Source: Diogma glabrata (Eukaryota; Arthropoda; Insecta; Diptera; Cylindrotomidae). Taken from it: 64,000 nucleotides of DNA. How positions within the stretch are numbered: the first letter of the stretch is position 1; each line of letters starts with the position of its first letter. This document shows positions 46,038-55,860 of the stretch, one piece after another. The DNA lies in NCBI GenBank assembly GCA_963693315.1, contig CAVNZG010000974.1, positions 176,299 through 240,298 of the forward strand, given 5' to 3'. The notes beneath the pieces are model-generated. The model had not been told where the DNA came from, did not search any database, and saw nothing but the letters and a program-made list of their open reading frames with translations. Position numbers and translations under genes: made by a program.

Positions 46038-46836
46038 GAACAAGTGCTTTTTGGACGAACACCTACGACCAAAAAGAAGTTGAAAAAGGCATAGGCTGGT
46101 CGCCAATAGACCTTGTATATACATATTAGCTTGGTGAAGCACCTCGACGTACCACAGATTAGCAATCAATGCGATCAGTATTACAAACTTAGTCTTAGCA
46201 GAAACAAAGTAACAAAATATCTAAGAATATACAAAAAAAAACTTTTGGGAGGGGTATCGATAAAATCAGTATTCTACTCTATTGCAAGCGGTGGATAACT
46301 AAAATCTTCCAGACCCAATTTCGGGCAGATCTGGGGGTTCCCGAGACTCTAAAGTCACAATAAAAATTGATTCAATCTGCTACAGATCGAAAGGAAAAAA
46401 CACCGTGGGACCGACTTCTTTAATGAAACATCCGACACAATTTCGTTTTTTTTTTTTTTTTTTTTACGTTATGCAGGCTCGCAACCCACACCTGAACTAA
46501 CACGAGTCTCATGCGTCTCCGACTCGCTAGCCGGGCCACACTGTTGTACGCTTCCGTCCAAGTGACTCGGAAGGTTGTTCATATAGATTCAAGGTAACCA
46601 ACTGAACCAAATTCAAATACGTTCAATCACGGAATTTGCACTCATAAATAGTCAAAACAGAAAAAAAAAAAAAAATGTTGAAACAAGACCCGAACACCAC
46701 AGCTGATACACGCTTACTGAACTGTGAATTCAAGACGAAACTACCCTCATATGGTCGTCGATACTCTTGACTTACAATGGCGGTAAAACACAAGCGAAAG
46801 TCACCAACATAGTGACAAAAGAAGTTATCACCGATA
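46038..46836 (-). other. 3' non-coding region between pol and LTR B
   Basis: About 800 bp with no envelope gene. It contains the block shared with the gag leader (46306-46358), the tRNA-Lys-like sequence with an adjoining homopolymer (46445-46536), and AT-rich DNA. A clear polypurine tract directly before the LTR was not found, which is unusual. Confidence 0.65.
46445..46536 (-). ncRNA. tRNA-Lys-like sequence with A-tract (copy B)
   Basis: The minus strand from 46536 reads GCCCGGCTAGC, GAGTCGG, ATGAGACTCGTGTTAG, GTGGGTTGCGAGCC, homologous to 38687-38757. At 46466 it passes directly into about 20 A, whereas copy A reads GTAAAAGCGG there. The A-tract could be a retroposition tail or simple expansion of a short A run. 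The T-arm has the same one-base insertion as copy A, so both share one ancestor. Confidence 0.75.
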
Positions 46837-49800
46837 TTAGGCACGAATGTCCTTGGAATGGTAAACACCTCTACGTTTAGAAGCCAGGTCCTCCAGTTCG
46901 TAAGCAGCGCTACCTACCAACCTTATTACTCTGGCTTCAATAAACTTCTGTGCAAGTTTAGCCGATAATTTCTTACCGGCGTCACTCAAAATAAAGTTCC
47001 TTCGGAACACCGTATCACCTGGTTTAAACAAAGTTAACCGAGCTCGTAAATTGTATCTTTCAGCACTTTTGTCAAATGCTTCGGCAGTTAAATCAAGAAT
47101 TCGAATTCGAATCTTATTAAGATAATCCGGTCGCAGAATCGTTTCACCTGGCTCAAGAAGACTATTCAGTCGTCTCAGCAGTTCATATGACGAACCATGA
47201 GTCACCATAGGTATTCCAAACATTGCGTAATACGGGGAACATTGAAGTGTTTGATGCAGGGAACAACGTAGTGCACAAGCGATCTCGCTCAAGTGCAGAT
47301 CCCATTTAGAATGCTCCTCCTTTAAATAGGCTCTAATACCAGATAAAACACTTCTATTTACCCGTTCAGAAGCGTTAGCTTGAGGTGAATACAACGCTAG
47401 TAATGTATGTTTCACTCCGTGCTTCGCCAAGAAATCTTCAAATAGTTTAGACTTAAACTGCGTCCCATTATCGGACACAATAACTTCGGGACAACCAAAT
47501 ACGTGAAAGACATTGGTAGCCAATAGATGACAAATTGGTTCAGCAGTTAGTTTCCGTAAAGGAAACAAAAAGGGGTATTTCGTGACATGATCTAATACTA
47601 CCAGAATAGCGATATTCCCGGCCTTTGAACGAGGATAAGGGCCAAGAATATCGATATATAATCGCTGTCCAATTCGTTCTGTTTTCATCTGGGACACCAT
47701 GGGAGCACGAAGTGGAACATTAGTCGCTTTGATTTCTTTGCAGGTCTTACAATTTCCTATGTAGGATTTAACCTGGGTATACATGCGAGGCCAATAGTAA
47801 AATTTACGAATATTAAACAAGGTTTTTGCTAGACCTCCATGAGATGAGGTAGGAGGATTGTGGGCCCTTGCAATACACTCGTCAGTGTATTCCTCAGGTA
47901 ACCACAATTTCCAAACCTCACCCTCTGAAGGAATATCAAGATCTAGACAAGCCAATCGTTTATAAACCCGACCAGAAATTACTTTCAGATCAGGCAATGT
48001 ACCGTCTGCTTCGGTAACCAGATTTACCAACTCCAAATATCGAGAAGTGTTGAAGAAAGGGGAATTAAGATCTAATTCAGGCACTGGACATAGTTCAGAA
48101 ATGATGTCGACAGAGTCACGTCTTGATAGAGTGTCAGGAACAGTATTTAATTTTCCTTTTCGGTACTCAATATCAAAGACGTAACCCTGCAATTTCAAGC
48201 TCCAACGAGCCAATCGACCAGAAAGGTCTTTTTGTTGCATTAACCATTTTAATGAAGCATGGTCAGTTATGATCTTAAAGACCTGACCCTCGACATACGC
48301 TCTAAATTTCTTTACTCCCAGTACGGCGGCTAGACACTCTTTCTCACTAGTTGAGTAATTGCGTTGCGCAGAATTTAGTTTCTTGGACATGTACGCTATG
48401 GGATGTTCCATACCGTCCATGTCACACTGCAGTAATACACAGCCTATACCGTCATTACTAGCGTCGCACTGGAGAGTAAAAGGTTTAGTATAGTCGGGGT
48501 TTATGAGGACTGGTGCTGATATGAGAGCATTTTTGAGATTTGTAAATGCTCTTTCAGCTTCTGGAGTCCATACGAATTTATTAGAATTTTTCTTCAACAA
48601 ATCTGATATTGGAGAGGACATAGCAGAGAAATCAGATATAAAACGGCGATAATAACCCGCCATACCCAAGAAGCGTCGAATCTGTTTGGGTGTTCGAGGT
48701 GTAGGAAATTCTGATATAGCCTGAGTTTTATCAGGATCAATTTTTAACGTACCACCTCCCACCACATATCCCAAATATTTTACCTCCGCTAAGAGAAACT
48801 TACTTTTTTCCACGTTTATCGTCAAGTTCGCACGTCTAAGACACTGGGAGATATCTTCTAACAGTTTCAGATGGGCCTCAAAGGTATCTGTAACTATTAG
48901 AAGATCATCCAAGTATACGAAGACGCACGACTTGAGATGTGGAGGAATTACTTGGTCCATCAATTTGGTCATTGTTTGCGGCGCATTGCACAGTCCGAAA
49001 GGCATTCTTACGAACTGATACAATGGCCGCCCTGGGACCGTAAAAGCAGTTTTCTCTCGGGAGTGTTTTTCTAACGGTATCTGCCAGAAAGCGTCTTTCA
49101 GATCCAAACTGGAAATGAAATTACTTTGTGGCAGACGACTCAAGATCCCATCTATCTGTGGAAGGGGGTAAGCATCCTTCTTAGTAACTGTATTGACCTT
49201 TCTACTATCCAAACAAAGACGATTCTTCCCAGGTTTGCGAATTAAGACCACCGGACTTGACCATGGGCTGTTTGAAACCTCTATAATACCCAGAGACAAC
49301 ATCCTATCCAGTTCTTCTCCCATCAGTTTCTCAATGGCGGGCGATATTGGATAGTGTCGTTGCTTGATGGGAGCTGCAGTCCCCACATCAATAACGTGTT
49401 CCAACAAATGTGTTCGACCCAGACCCATTTTTGAAAATGATGGTAGAAGCTGAATAGTGTTTTGTAGACGTGTTTGATTGTCCATAGACAATTCTGAAAT
49501 TCCTGACTCCGTAGTCAAAAATGTAGGTAGGTTAAATATCGGGTTAAACAAACCAAAAGCGTTAAAGAAATCTATACCTAGATATAGATTTTGAGTCAAA
49601 GACGGGATAATGAAGACGTCCAGGGTTCTGACTTGGTTCATAAATGAAACCTTTGTTTTTACAAACCCCAAGATCTTCTGTCTTTGGCCATCGGCAGTAC
49701 GAACTACGGCAGACGAATAAGTCAGAAGGTCTGGAGTCTGTACGATTTCTTTAGCAAAATCACCACCAATTACAGTCAAGGACGCTCCACTATCCAACAG

Positions 49801-50406
49801 TCCAGTATGTTGTTTACCCAATATTGACACTGTGGCATAAGATCTCACATCGTTGTCCAATTTCACAATAGAGGAAATGGTTTTAGTTTTAAACAAATGA
49901 CGTTGTTGCCAATAAATACGAGAACGGAGCGCAGAGCGCGATGGAATTTTCAAAGATGATAATGAATCGACAAATATGTTTGAGCGCACCTTCAGGTATT
50001 CGTTCAATCGTTGTTGGAACGATTTGATTTTGGTCCATAATGGAGGTGGTTCAGTATGAACGGGTGTTCGTTTCAATAATTTCATATCAGTATCATGAGT
50101 GGGTACCAAATCATTAAAAGTCGCATTTGTAATCGGTGTTTCAGGGGTGACGATAATGGAATTATTATCTGTTTCGTCTCTGTTTGAAATACTTACAGGT
50201 AGAGTATTCCAAGAGTGTTCTATCAAATTGGATGTTGAAGCTCGGTTCAACAGTGTGTTGTGTACTAATAGGTTATTGGGACTAGTTGATGAAATATTTG
50301 AAGGATCAGGAGACAAATTAAATTTGGTCTTAGATGAATCTAAGACAGGTCTTGGGAGCGAGAAAAGGTGTTGGGATTCTGGCCCCCCCTTCGGTTTCCC
50401 TGACAA
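46837..50406 (-). CDS. pol: Pol polyprotein of Ty3/Gypsy element (PR-RT-RH-IN)
   Basis: The frame is open for about 1,189 codons with no stop. Protease has DSGA at residues 205-208. RT spans about 350-540 with LDLKDAF (first aspartate) and YLDD at 498-501. RNase H starts near 643 with CDAS (D648) and TDHASL near 714. Integrase has H849, H856, C886 and C889, then the catalytic D919, D979 and E1014. No chromodomain or envelope follows. There is no ATG at the start; the frame overlaps gag by about 67 bp in the -1 phase, so synthesis by frameshifting is expected. Long LTRs, a tRNA-Lys PBS and the sequence style suggest the Osvaldo/Ulysses group, which is inference. All catalytic residues are present, so the enzyme may be functional. 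Confidence 0.95.
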   Translation of the reverse strand: MSGKPKGGPESQHLFSLPRPVLDSSKTKFNLSPDPSNISSTSPNNLLVHNTLLNRASTSNLIEHSWNTLPVSISNRDETDNNSIIVTPETPITNATFNDLVPTHDTDMKLLKRTPVHTEPPPLWTKIKSFQQRLNEYLKVRSNIFVDSLSSLKIPSRSALRSRIYWQQRHLFKTKTISSIVKLDNDVRSYATVSILGKQHTGLLDSGASLTVIGGDFAKEIVQTPDLLTYSSAVVRTADGQRQKILGFVKTKVSFMNQVRTLDVFIIPSLTQNLYLGIDFFNAFGLFNPIFNLPTFLTTESGISELSMDNQTRLQNTIQLLPSFSKMGLGRTHLLEHVIDVGTAAPIKQRHYPISPAIEKLMGEELDRMLSLGIIEVSNSPWSSPVVLIRKPGKNRLCLDSRKVNTVTKKDAYPLPQIDGILSRLPQSNFISSLDLKDAFWQIPLEKHSREKTAFTVPGRPLYQFVRMPFGLCNAPQTMTKLMDQVIPPHLKSCVFVYLDDLLIVTDTFEAHLKLLEDISQCLRRANLTINVEKSKFLLAEVKYLGYVVGGGTLKIDPDKTQAISEFPTPRTPKQIRRFLGMAGYYRRFISDFSAMSSPISDLLKKNSNKFVWTPEAERAFTNLKNALISAPVLINPDYTKPFTLQCDASNDGIGCVLLQCDMDGMEHPIAYMSKKLNSAQRNYSTSEKECLAAVLGVKKFRAYVEGQVFKIITDHASLKWLMQQKDLSGRLARWSLKLQGYVFDIEYRKGKLNTVPDTLSRRDSVDIISELCPVPELDLNSPFFNTSRYLELVNLVTEADGTLPDLKVISGRVYKRLACLDLDIPSEGEVWKLWLPEEYTDECIARAHNPPTSSHGGLAKTLFNIRKFYYWPRMYTQVKSYIGNCKTCKEIKATNVPLRAPMVSQMKTERIGQRLYIDILGPYPRSKAGNIAILVVLDHVTKYPFLFPLRKLTAEPICHLLATNVFHVFGCPEVIVSDNGTQFKSKLFEDFLAKHGVKHTLLALYSPQANASERVNRSVLSGIRAYLKEEHSKWDLHLSEIACALRCSLHQTLQCSPYYAMFGIPMVTHGSSYELLRRLNSLLEPGETILRPDYLNKIRIRILDLTAEAFDKSAERYNLRARLTLFKPGDTVFRRNFILSDAGKKLSAKLAQKFIEARVIRLVGSAAYELEDLASKRRGVYHSKDIRA

Positions 50407-51902
50407 TTTTCACAATTAGGACACAACACATCGTCCTTCCCACATCCCCAACAAAACAATCGCTGTGATTCACGACAATCGTGCCACCGATGACCAGGTC
50501 GTTTGCAGTTCCAACAAATAGTTGAACTGGTTATTCGTCTCATATTAGGGGCAGGCTGTATTGCCGCAAGTTCGTTGGATGTAATTGGTAACGATTCAGT
50601 TGGCAATTCGTTAATTTGTATTTGTGAAAATTCACGATCTAAATCCACCTCAGACACCGGTCTCGATGGTCTAATGTTATAATCGCGCGGTCTGGTTATT
50701 GACTCGGCCCATAATTTTTCGCGGTCACGGCAGAGCTGGCGCAGATGTTCCAGTCCATAGATGGTGACATAAAGTAGCTCCCTTCTAATTTCCAATCGTA
50801 AGTTGTTGCGAATCAAGGAGAACAACTCCACATCCGGCATCGGTACTCGTAGTTTATCGCCTAGTCGATAAATTGATTGTAAGAATTCATCAAACAATTC
50901 GGTGGGCCGCTGTTTCCTGGCCCTCATCCGCTCCTTTACCTCTTCGTCCGTCTGCCTGTCTTGAAATTCTATTCGAAGAGCATGACATAAGTCAGTCCAA
51001 ATAAGCTGTCGGTTCTGGCGAAAATATCTCCAGAACCAATCAGCGGCACGATCTGTGAACAACAGGTACAGACAGCGGGTGATAATAGTAAAATCGTTAT
51101 TTAAACACATCTCTGTCAGCCGCTCTATTCTGAAGATGAACGCTTCAACATCCAGACCATCGGGTCTGCCTGAGAACGTTACGTTCCAATTTCTAACTGT
51201 GGTAGAGTGCTGATCGAGATGTGTTCGTATTCTAGCTGGAGCAAGAGCAGGATGAGGTTCAGCAAACATTGGTGGTACTGGTACATTATTTTGCACAAAC
51301 GCATTTACTGGCGTATAATTTGAATGAACCGATTGATGTCTCGGGGTGGTGGGCGAGATTACATTATGCGCTAGGGGTAGTAACACTTCAGGTGCTGGAG
51401 CACGTGATTGCATCATTGAGTGATTAATTCTCGAAATTTCCTGATCGATGTGAGCATTTACTGCTTCCTGAAAACCTTGATCTTCCGCTGCAGCGGCACC
51501 ATATATGGGAGATCGTTGAGCTATATTCACTCGCACTTCATCGGCGAGTCGAGATGGTGGAAGACGGTTTGCCAAAGGCGTGGACGAGGGTTGATTTCCG
51601 GTACTGGAACGACGTTGCCAACCTGCGGTAACAGATCGAGTCACAGGTCGCGGTGGGGGTGGCACTATTGTATAATTATTTTTATCTATCCCTCGAGGCA
51701 ACCTCTGTAATTCTGCACGCTCACAAGCGGCTCGACAAATTGGGCAGGTGTGATTCTGCAACAACCAGTCGTTGAGGCAGATGTCATGAAAGAGATGGTT
51801 ACACCGAGTGAGAAGTTTTACGTCGGCCGGCACTATTTCGTGTTGACAAACAGCACAAGAGCTGGACCTATCCAGAACGTCCATCTTATCAGTGGCAGAC
51901 AT
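50340..51902 (-). CDS. gag: Gag with N-terminal RING-H2 finger
   Basis: 520 residues from ATG at 51902. Residues 16-56 form a complete RING-H2 finger: C16, C19, C34, H36, H39, C42, C53 and C56, with W46 and P54 at typical positions. Such fingers usually bind E2 enzymes for ubiquitin transfer. A disordered, proline-rich stretch follows, then the Gag core (WNVTFSGRPDGLDVEAFIFR to about residue 400). Near the end are a CCHC knuckle (C463, C466, H471, C476) and a further cysteine cluster (C484-C500). The frame stops at 50340 after overlapping pol. A RING at the Gag N-terminus is not a feature I know from standard Gypsy Gag proteins; it could be captured from a host E3 ligase. Confidence 0.93.
   Translation of the reverse strand: MSATDKMDVLDRSSSCAVCQHEIVPADVKLLTRCNHLFHDICLNDWLLQNHTCPICRAACERAELQRLPRGIDKNNYTIVPPPPRPVTRSVTAGWQRRSSTGNQPSSTPLANRLPPSRLADEVRVNIAQRSPIYGAAAAEDQGFQEAVNAHIDQEISRINHSMMQSRAPAPEVLLPLAHNVISPTTPRHQSVHSNYTPVNAFVQNNVPVPPMFAEPHPALAPARIRTHLDQHSTTVRNWNVTFSGRPDGLDVEAFIFRIERLTEMCLNNDFTIITRCLYLLFTDRAADWFWRYFRQNRQLIWTDLCHALRIEFQDRQTDEEVKERMRARKQRPTELFDEFLQSIYRLGDKLRVPMPDVELFSLIRNNLRLEIRRELLYVTIYGLEHLRQLCRDREKLWAESITRPRDYNIRPSRPVSEVDLDREFSQIQINELPTESLPITSNELAAIQPAPNMRRITSSTICWNCKRPGHRWHDCRESQRLFCWGCGKDDVLCPNCENCQGNRRGGQNPNTFSRSQDLS
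50382..50388 (-). promoter_or_regulatory. -1 frameshift slippery site G_GGG_GGC
   Basis: In the gag frame the codons AGG GGG GGC place the heptamer GGGGGGC in the X_XXY_YYZ phase required for -1 slippage. The pol frame is exactly -1 relative to gag and open on both sides. This sits within the 67-bp overlap, 42 bases before the gag stop. A downstream pseudoknot was not evaluated. Confidence 0.75.
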
Positions 51903-53190
51903 TATGAATACTCAAACCGCCGCACAGGACCAGATCAATAAATGCACGTATATGGAGAGCGAAACGAAAATTATTACACTATCGATGTGAACGTTGAATC
52001 CAAATAAACAATTCAATTATCAACAGAAAAGATTATTTTATTCCAATATTTGAGTACTATGAATATATTTTAAAGCAGAATTTAAAAAAAATTATATGGA
52101 AATTTAGCGATTCAAACCTCAAACAGCTACGCAATGTCTGACCAATTCGTCAATTATATTAAATAAGATTTATTATTGTCTTGATATTATTTCACTACTA
52201 TTTACAATTGTTTTCCAAGATGCTGATATATGAACAGAACAATAAAAATAAACGGTGAGATTCGAGAGAAAATAAGTAGACTACAAATATGGCAGAAGAT
52301 GGCAATTACGAAAATACTACTGTGTTTTGTATCTGATTTGACTAAACAAGGTAAAAATTGTACTGTGAGAGAAAACAAGTATACTAAAATATGGCAGAAG
52401 ATGACAATTATATGAACTTTCCAGACCCAATTCCGGGCAGATCTGGAGGTTCCCGTGCCGCGAAAGTCGCAAAATACGAAAAAAAATTTTGAGCGATCGA
52501 ATAAACAGTGCGGCAAGCCTACCGGTTTGACAAGACTAAGAAATTTTAAGTGTAACAAAAAAACTTAATGCTACCCTGCCAATGAAATACTGAATTGAAT
52601 CCAAAAAAAAAAATCCTCTCCCCGAACTTGAAGCCAAATCTCTCACGGAGTTCAAAATTAGTAAATTAAAACCTTCAAATTCGGGTAGGCAAATTTTTCG
52701 TTGTTTTCTTTTAAATTAAATTAATTTTCAACTAAATTTGATTTCTTAAAATACTTAAAATTAGCTGGTGTCTTCAATGTTGTTATGTGTTTTTTTTTTT
52801 TTCCGTTTGTAAATCCTTCTTATTTTCCTTGTATTGATTTTTATATTCTTGATTTTCCTTTTTTTTTTATTGATTTATATGGTAATTATGTTCCTTTTAT
52901 TGATTTGTATGTTAATTACTTTCCTTTTATTGATTTGTATGTTGTTTATTTTGATGGACCTACAAATTGTTGGAGAAAGAGCGGATTAGTATTTGGTAAT
53001 ACCAGCAGTTTTATTTATAGTTCGCAATTAAATATTTATTTATTTATTTATTTTTTGTATAAATATATAAACATTTACCAATTTATTTATTTATTATTTA
53101 TTTATTTATTTATTTTTTTAATAAATATTTATTTAATTATCTTTCTTAATAAATATTTATTTATCAATTTATTTATTTATCGACGACGGA
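51903..53190 (-). other. gag leader, AT-rich part
   Basis: Untranslated leader. 52250-52410 contains two AATATGGCAGAAGATG words. 52419-52472 matches the 3' non-coding blocks at 38532-38584 and 46306-46358. 53030-53180 is a (TTTA)n-rich microsatellite. The open frame 52785-53234 (plus strand) is low-complexity. Confidence 0.6.
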
Positions 53191-53995
53191 CGGACGGACC
53201 AATCACGGGGGGAGTTCATCACACCCGGGGTTGAAGGTGGTGACCGCCGATCTTTCTCATTTTGCTTTGTGGTTTTTTTATGTTTTTACTTTGGGACCAA
53301 TGAAAATTGAAAGTGTTCTACGTTAAAAGGATGGGAAGTGGAAAAGGATAGGGAACAAGACGGGATGAATAAGGATGGGAGAAGGGAGGGTGAGACAGGA
53401 ATAAGGTGGGGTATGTGCTGGTAGTGCCTCACCCAGCTGACGAGTGCTGATGGGATGGTCAGAAGATAAAATCCCCTGCACCACCATTCTATCAACAACA
53501 CTCGGCAGCTGCGATCCACGCCACCCACACATACGGTAAGGTGCTGTGGCAGAGGTGGACCAGTTACACATCAGCATGACAGCCGAGCGAAATCTTCCCT
53601 CGACAGCGGGCCAATGCTGTCTTGGAAGAACTTCCTCGGTATCACCCGATGAGAACCAGCACACCTCAACCACAGGGAAGCTAGTATTGCCGGGAGGGGT
53701 CGCTAACGTTAGGCAATAGTAGCGCAGGTTGGGCTCTGAGGACCCCGCAAACCCGAAGCCTGACCAGGTGACCAGACTCGGACGAGGTTTGGCGTATACA
53801 CCAAACCACGTCGTTCTAGGTCTGGCACCTGAGACACCTTCGGCCTTTGAGACGTCTCCAGAAACCCACCCCGTAACTAGGGTCCGTGGGGTTGTAATGC
53901 CCATTGAGAATAATTCCGAAAAATTATTCTCACCCATGCGTTTTAAAAAAAAGACAAAAAAGGAGAATATTAGCTGGAGGCGTAGGGACGCAACT
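53191..53995 (-). other. GC-richer block in the leader, unclassified
   Basis: This 800-bp block is clearly less AT-rich than everything around it. On the minus strand a frame of 204 codons is open (53323-53937), but it has no domain I recognise, and a UTR of another retroelement is as likely as a protein. A perfect 10-bp hairpin, GAGAATAATT and AATTATTCTC, lies at 53906-53931 near its minus-strand start. It may be an insertion in the element or an acquired leader segment. Confidence 0.5.
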
Positions 53996-54212
53996 CCCCA
54001 TCAAAGTACAGTCTGAGGAATCTCAGACTTCCTTTGCTCCTGCGCGTTTGAAGCAGGGAATTGCTTCTACGCCGCCAGAGTCTTTACTATTGTTTTGGTG
54101 GAAAAGAAAGTTAATTTTGGAAGAAAAATTTTAAAAAAAAATTTTTCGAATTTTTTGAAATTATGGAGGGACTCCTCCAGAGTCCTACATCGCTGTAGGG
54201 ACCCTTAGAGGA
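53996..54212 (-). other. Leader between GC-rich block and PBS
   Basis: Non-coding. It includes an inverted word pair, AGAGTCCTACATCGCTGTAGGGACCC (54178-54203), able to form a short hairpin near the PBS. Confidence 0.5.
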
Positions 54213-54230
54213 GCCCCACGTTGGGCGCCA
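54213..54230 (-). promoter_or_regulatory. Primer-binding site, tRNA-Lys(1,2)
   Basis: Minus strand TGGCGCCCAACGTGGGGC, 18 bases, three bases inside LTR C. It is the complement of the 3' end of tRNA-Lys(1,2) as known from retroviruses using that primer. It fixes the orientation and makes LTR C the 5' LTR. Confidence 0.9.
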
Positions 54231-54505
54231 ATTTGTAATGAAGCGCTTTCTTATTGGCGAACCAATAAGAAGGACATAGCAGGAAGCGTACCTAGCGAGA
54301 TTGATTTTCAAGCCCCAAACTAGCTTCAGACCATGGGAACGATAAAGTAACCCTGCTACTTCAGCACAAATACAGACATGTACGCTATTCACGAAAATTT
54401 GCAGAAATGGAAAGAAATACAAGTGGAAAAACGAAGACTCTGGCGACCCCATTGGCGAAAGACCCACGATCAACACGTCCAACCCCTACGTTCACTCACA
54501 TATGC

Positions 54506-54574
54506 CCACACACACACACTCCCACACGCACACACACACACACACACGCTCACACATACACACACACACACTCA
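54506..54574. repeat. (CA)n-rich microsatellite in LTR C
   Basis: Same tract as 41908-41976. Confidence 0.9.
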
Positions 54575-54769
54575 CACCCCTTTATCATTATGGCCGTAAT
54601 AATGAAATAAATTTACTCACCCCATGATTAAACCCCGTCCTCCTATTCGAATTCCATCAGCCCTCCATCAGCACGTTGTTCATGTTTGAAATACCCCAAA
54701 ATTACTTGGTATAAAAACAAATGGTGAATGACTTTGCACGTACGAACGTTGTATCAAACTGTTCGGTAG

Positions 54770-55860
54770 AAACGTTCAATAAACTAGCAATCGTTGAATA
54801 CTTTGTTGAATCAAAACGGTAGGTAGAAACGTTATAAAAAAACTGGTATGATTTTGTTGAATCAAAAAAAAATATTGTAATTGATGAAAACTATTGTTGA
54901 CTTTGTTGAATCAAGATGATAAGAAGAAACGTTATATAAATTTTGTTGAATCAAAAGAAAGTATTGTAATTGATGCAAAATTTTGTTGAATCAAAAAATG
55001 ATGTGATTGAGGTAAAGTATTGTTGGATCAAAAATGATACAATGGATGTAAAATATTGCTGAATCAAAAATGGTGTAATGGAGGTAAAATTATGGTTGAA
55101 TCAATAATGATGTAATTGTTGTAAAAGATGGTTGGATCAAAAACGAGGTAATTGTTGAAAAATATGGTTGAATCAAATAGTGATATAATTGATGAAAAAT
55201 ATTGTTGAATCAAAAAAGATGCAATTGTTGTAAAATATGGCTGAATCCAAAACGATGTAATTGTTGTAAAATATGGTTGAATCGAATAATGATATAATTG
55301 ATGCAAAATATGGTTGAATCCAAGACGATGTAATTGTTGTAAAATATGGTTGGATCACATAAAGATGTAATTGTTGAAAAATATGGTTGAACCAAAAACG
55401 ATGTAATTGTGGTAAAATATGGTTGAAACAAATATGATGCCAATTGATGCAAAATATTGTTGAATCAAAAATGATACGTAGAAACGTTATATAAATTTGT
55501 AAAATTTTGTTGAATCAAAAATGTTGTGATTGTCGTATACTTTTGTTGAATCAAAAATGATGTAATTGATGTAAAATTTTGTTGAATCAAAAATGATATA
55601 ATTGAGGTAAAATATTGTTGAATCAAAAATGATACGTAGAAACGCTATATAAATTTGTAAAATTCTGTTGAATCAAAAATGTTGTAATTGTCGTATACTT
55701 TTGTTGAATCAAAAAATGAGGTAATTGATGTAAAATATTGTTGAATCAAAAATGATACGTAGAAACGGTATATAAATTTGTAAAATTTTGTTGAATCAAA
55801 AATGATGTAATTGATGTAAAATTTTGTTGACTCAAAAATGATAAGTAGGAACGTTATATA
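54770..55860. repeat. Minisatellite in LTR C
   Basis: Units built on GTTGAATCAAAAATGATGTA and GATACGTAGAAACG, parallel to the LTR B array with copy-number differences. Confidence 0.92.

Noticed and set aside
52785..53234. Phenylalanine/isoleucine-rich plus-strand frame resembling membrane protein
   Set aside because: Encoded by T-rich and (TTTA)n sequence in the leader; composition explains the hydrophobicity.
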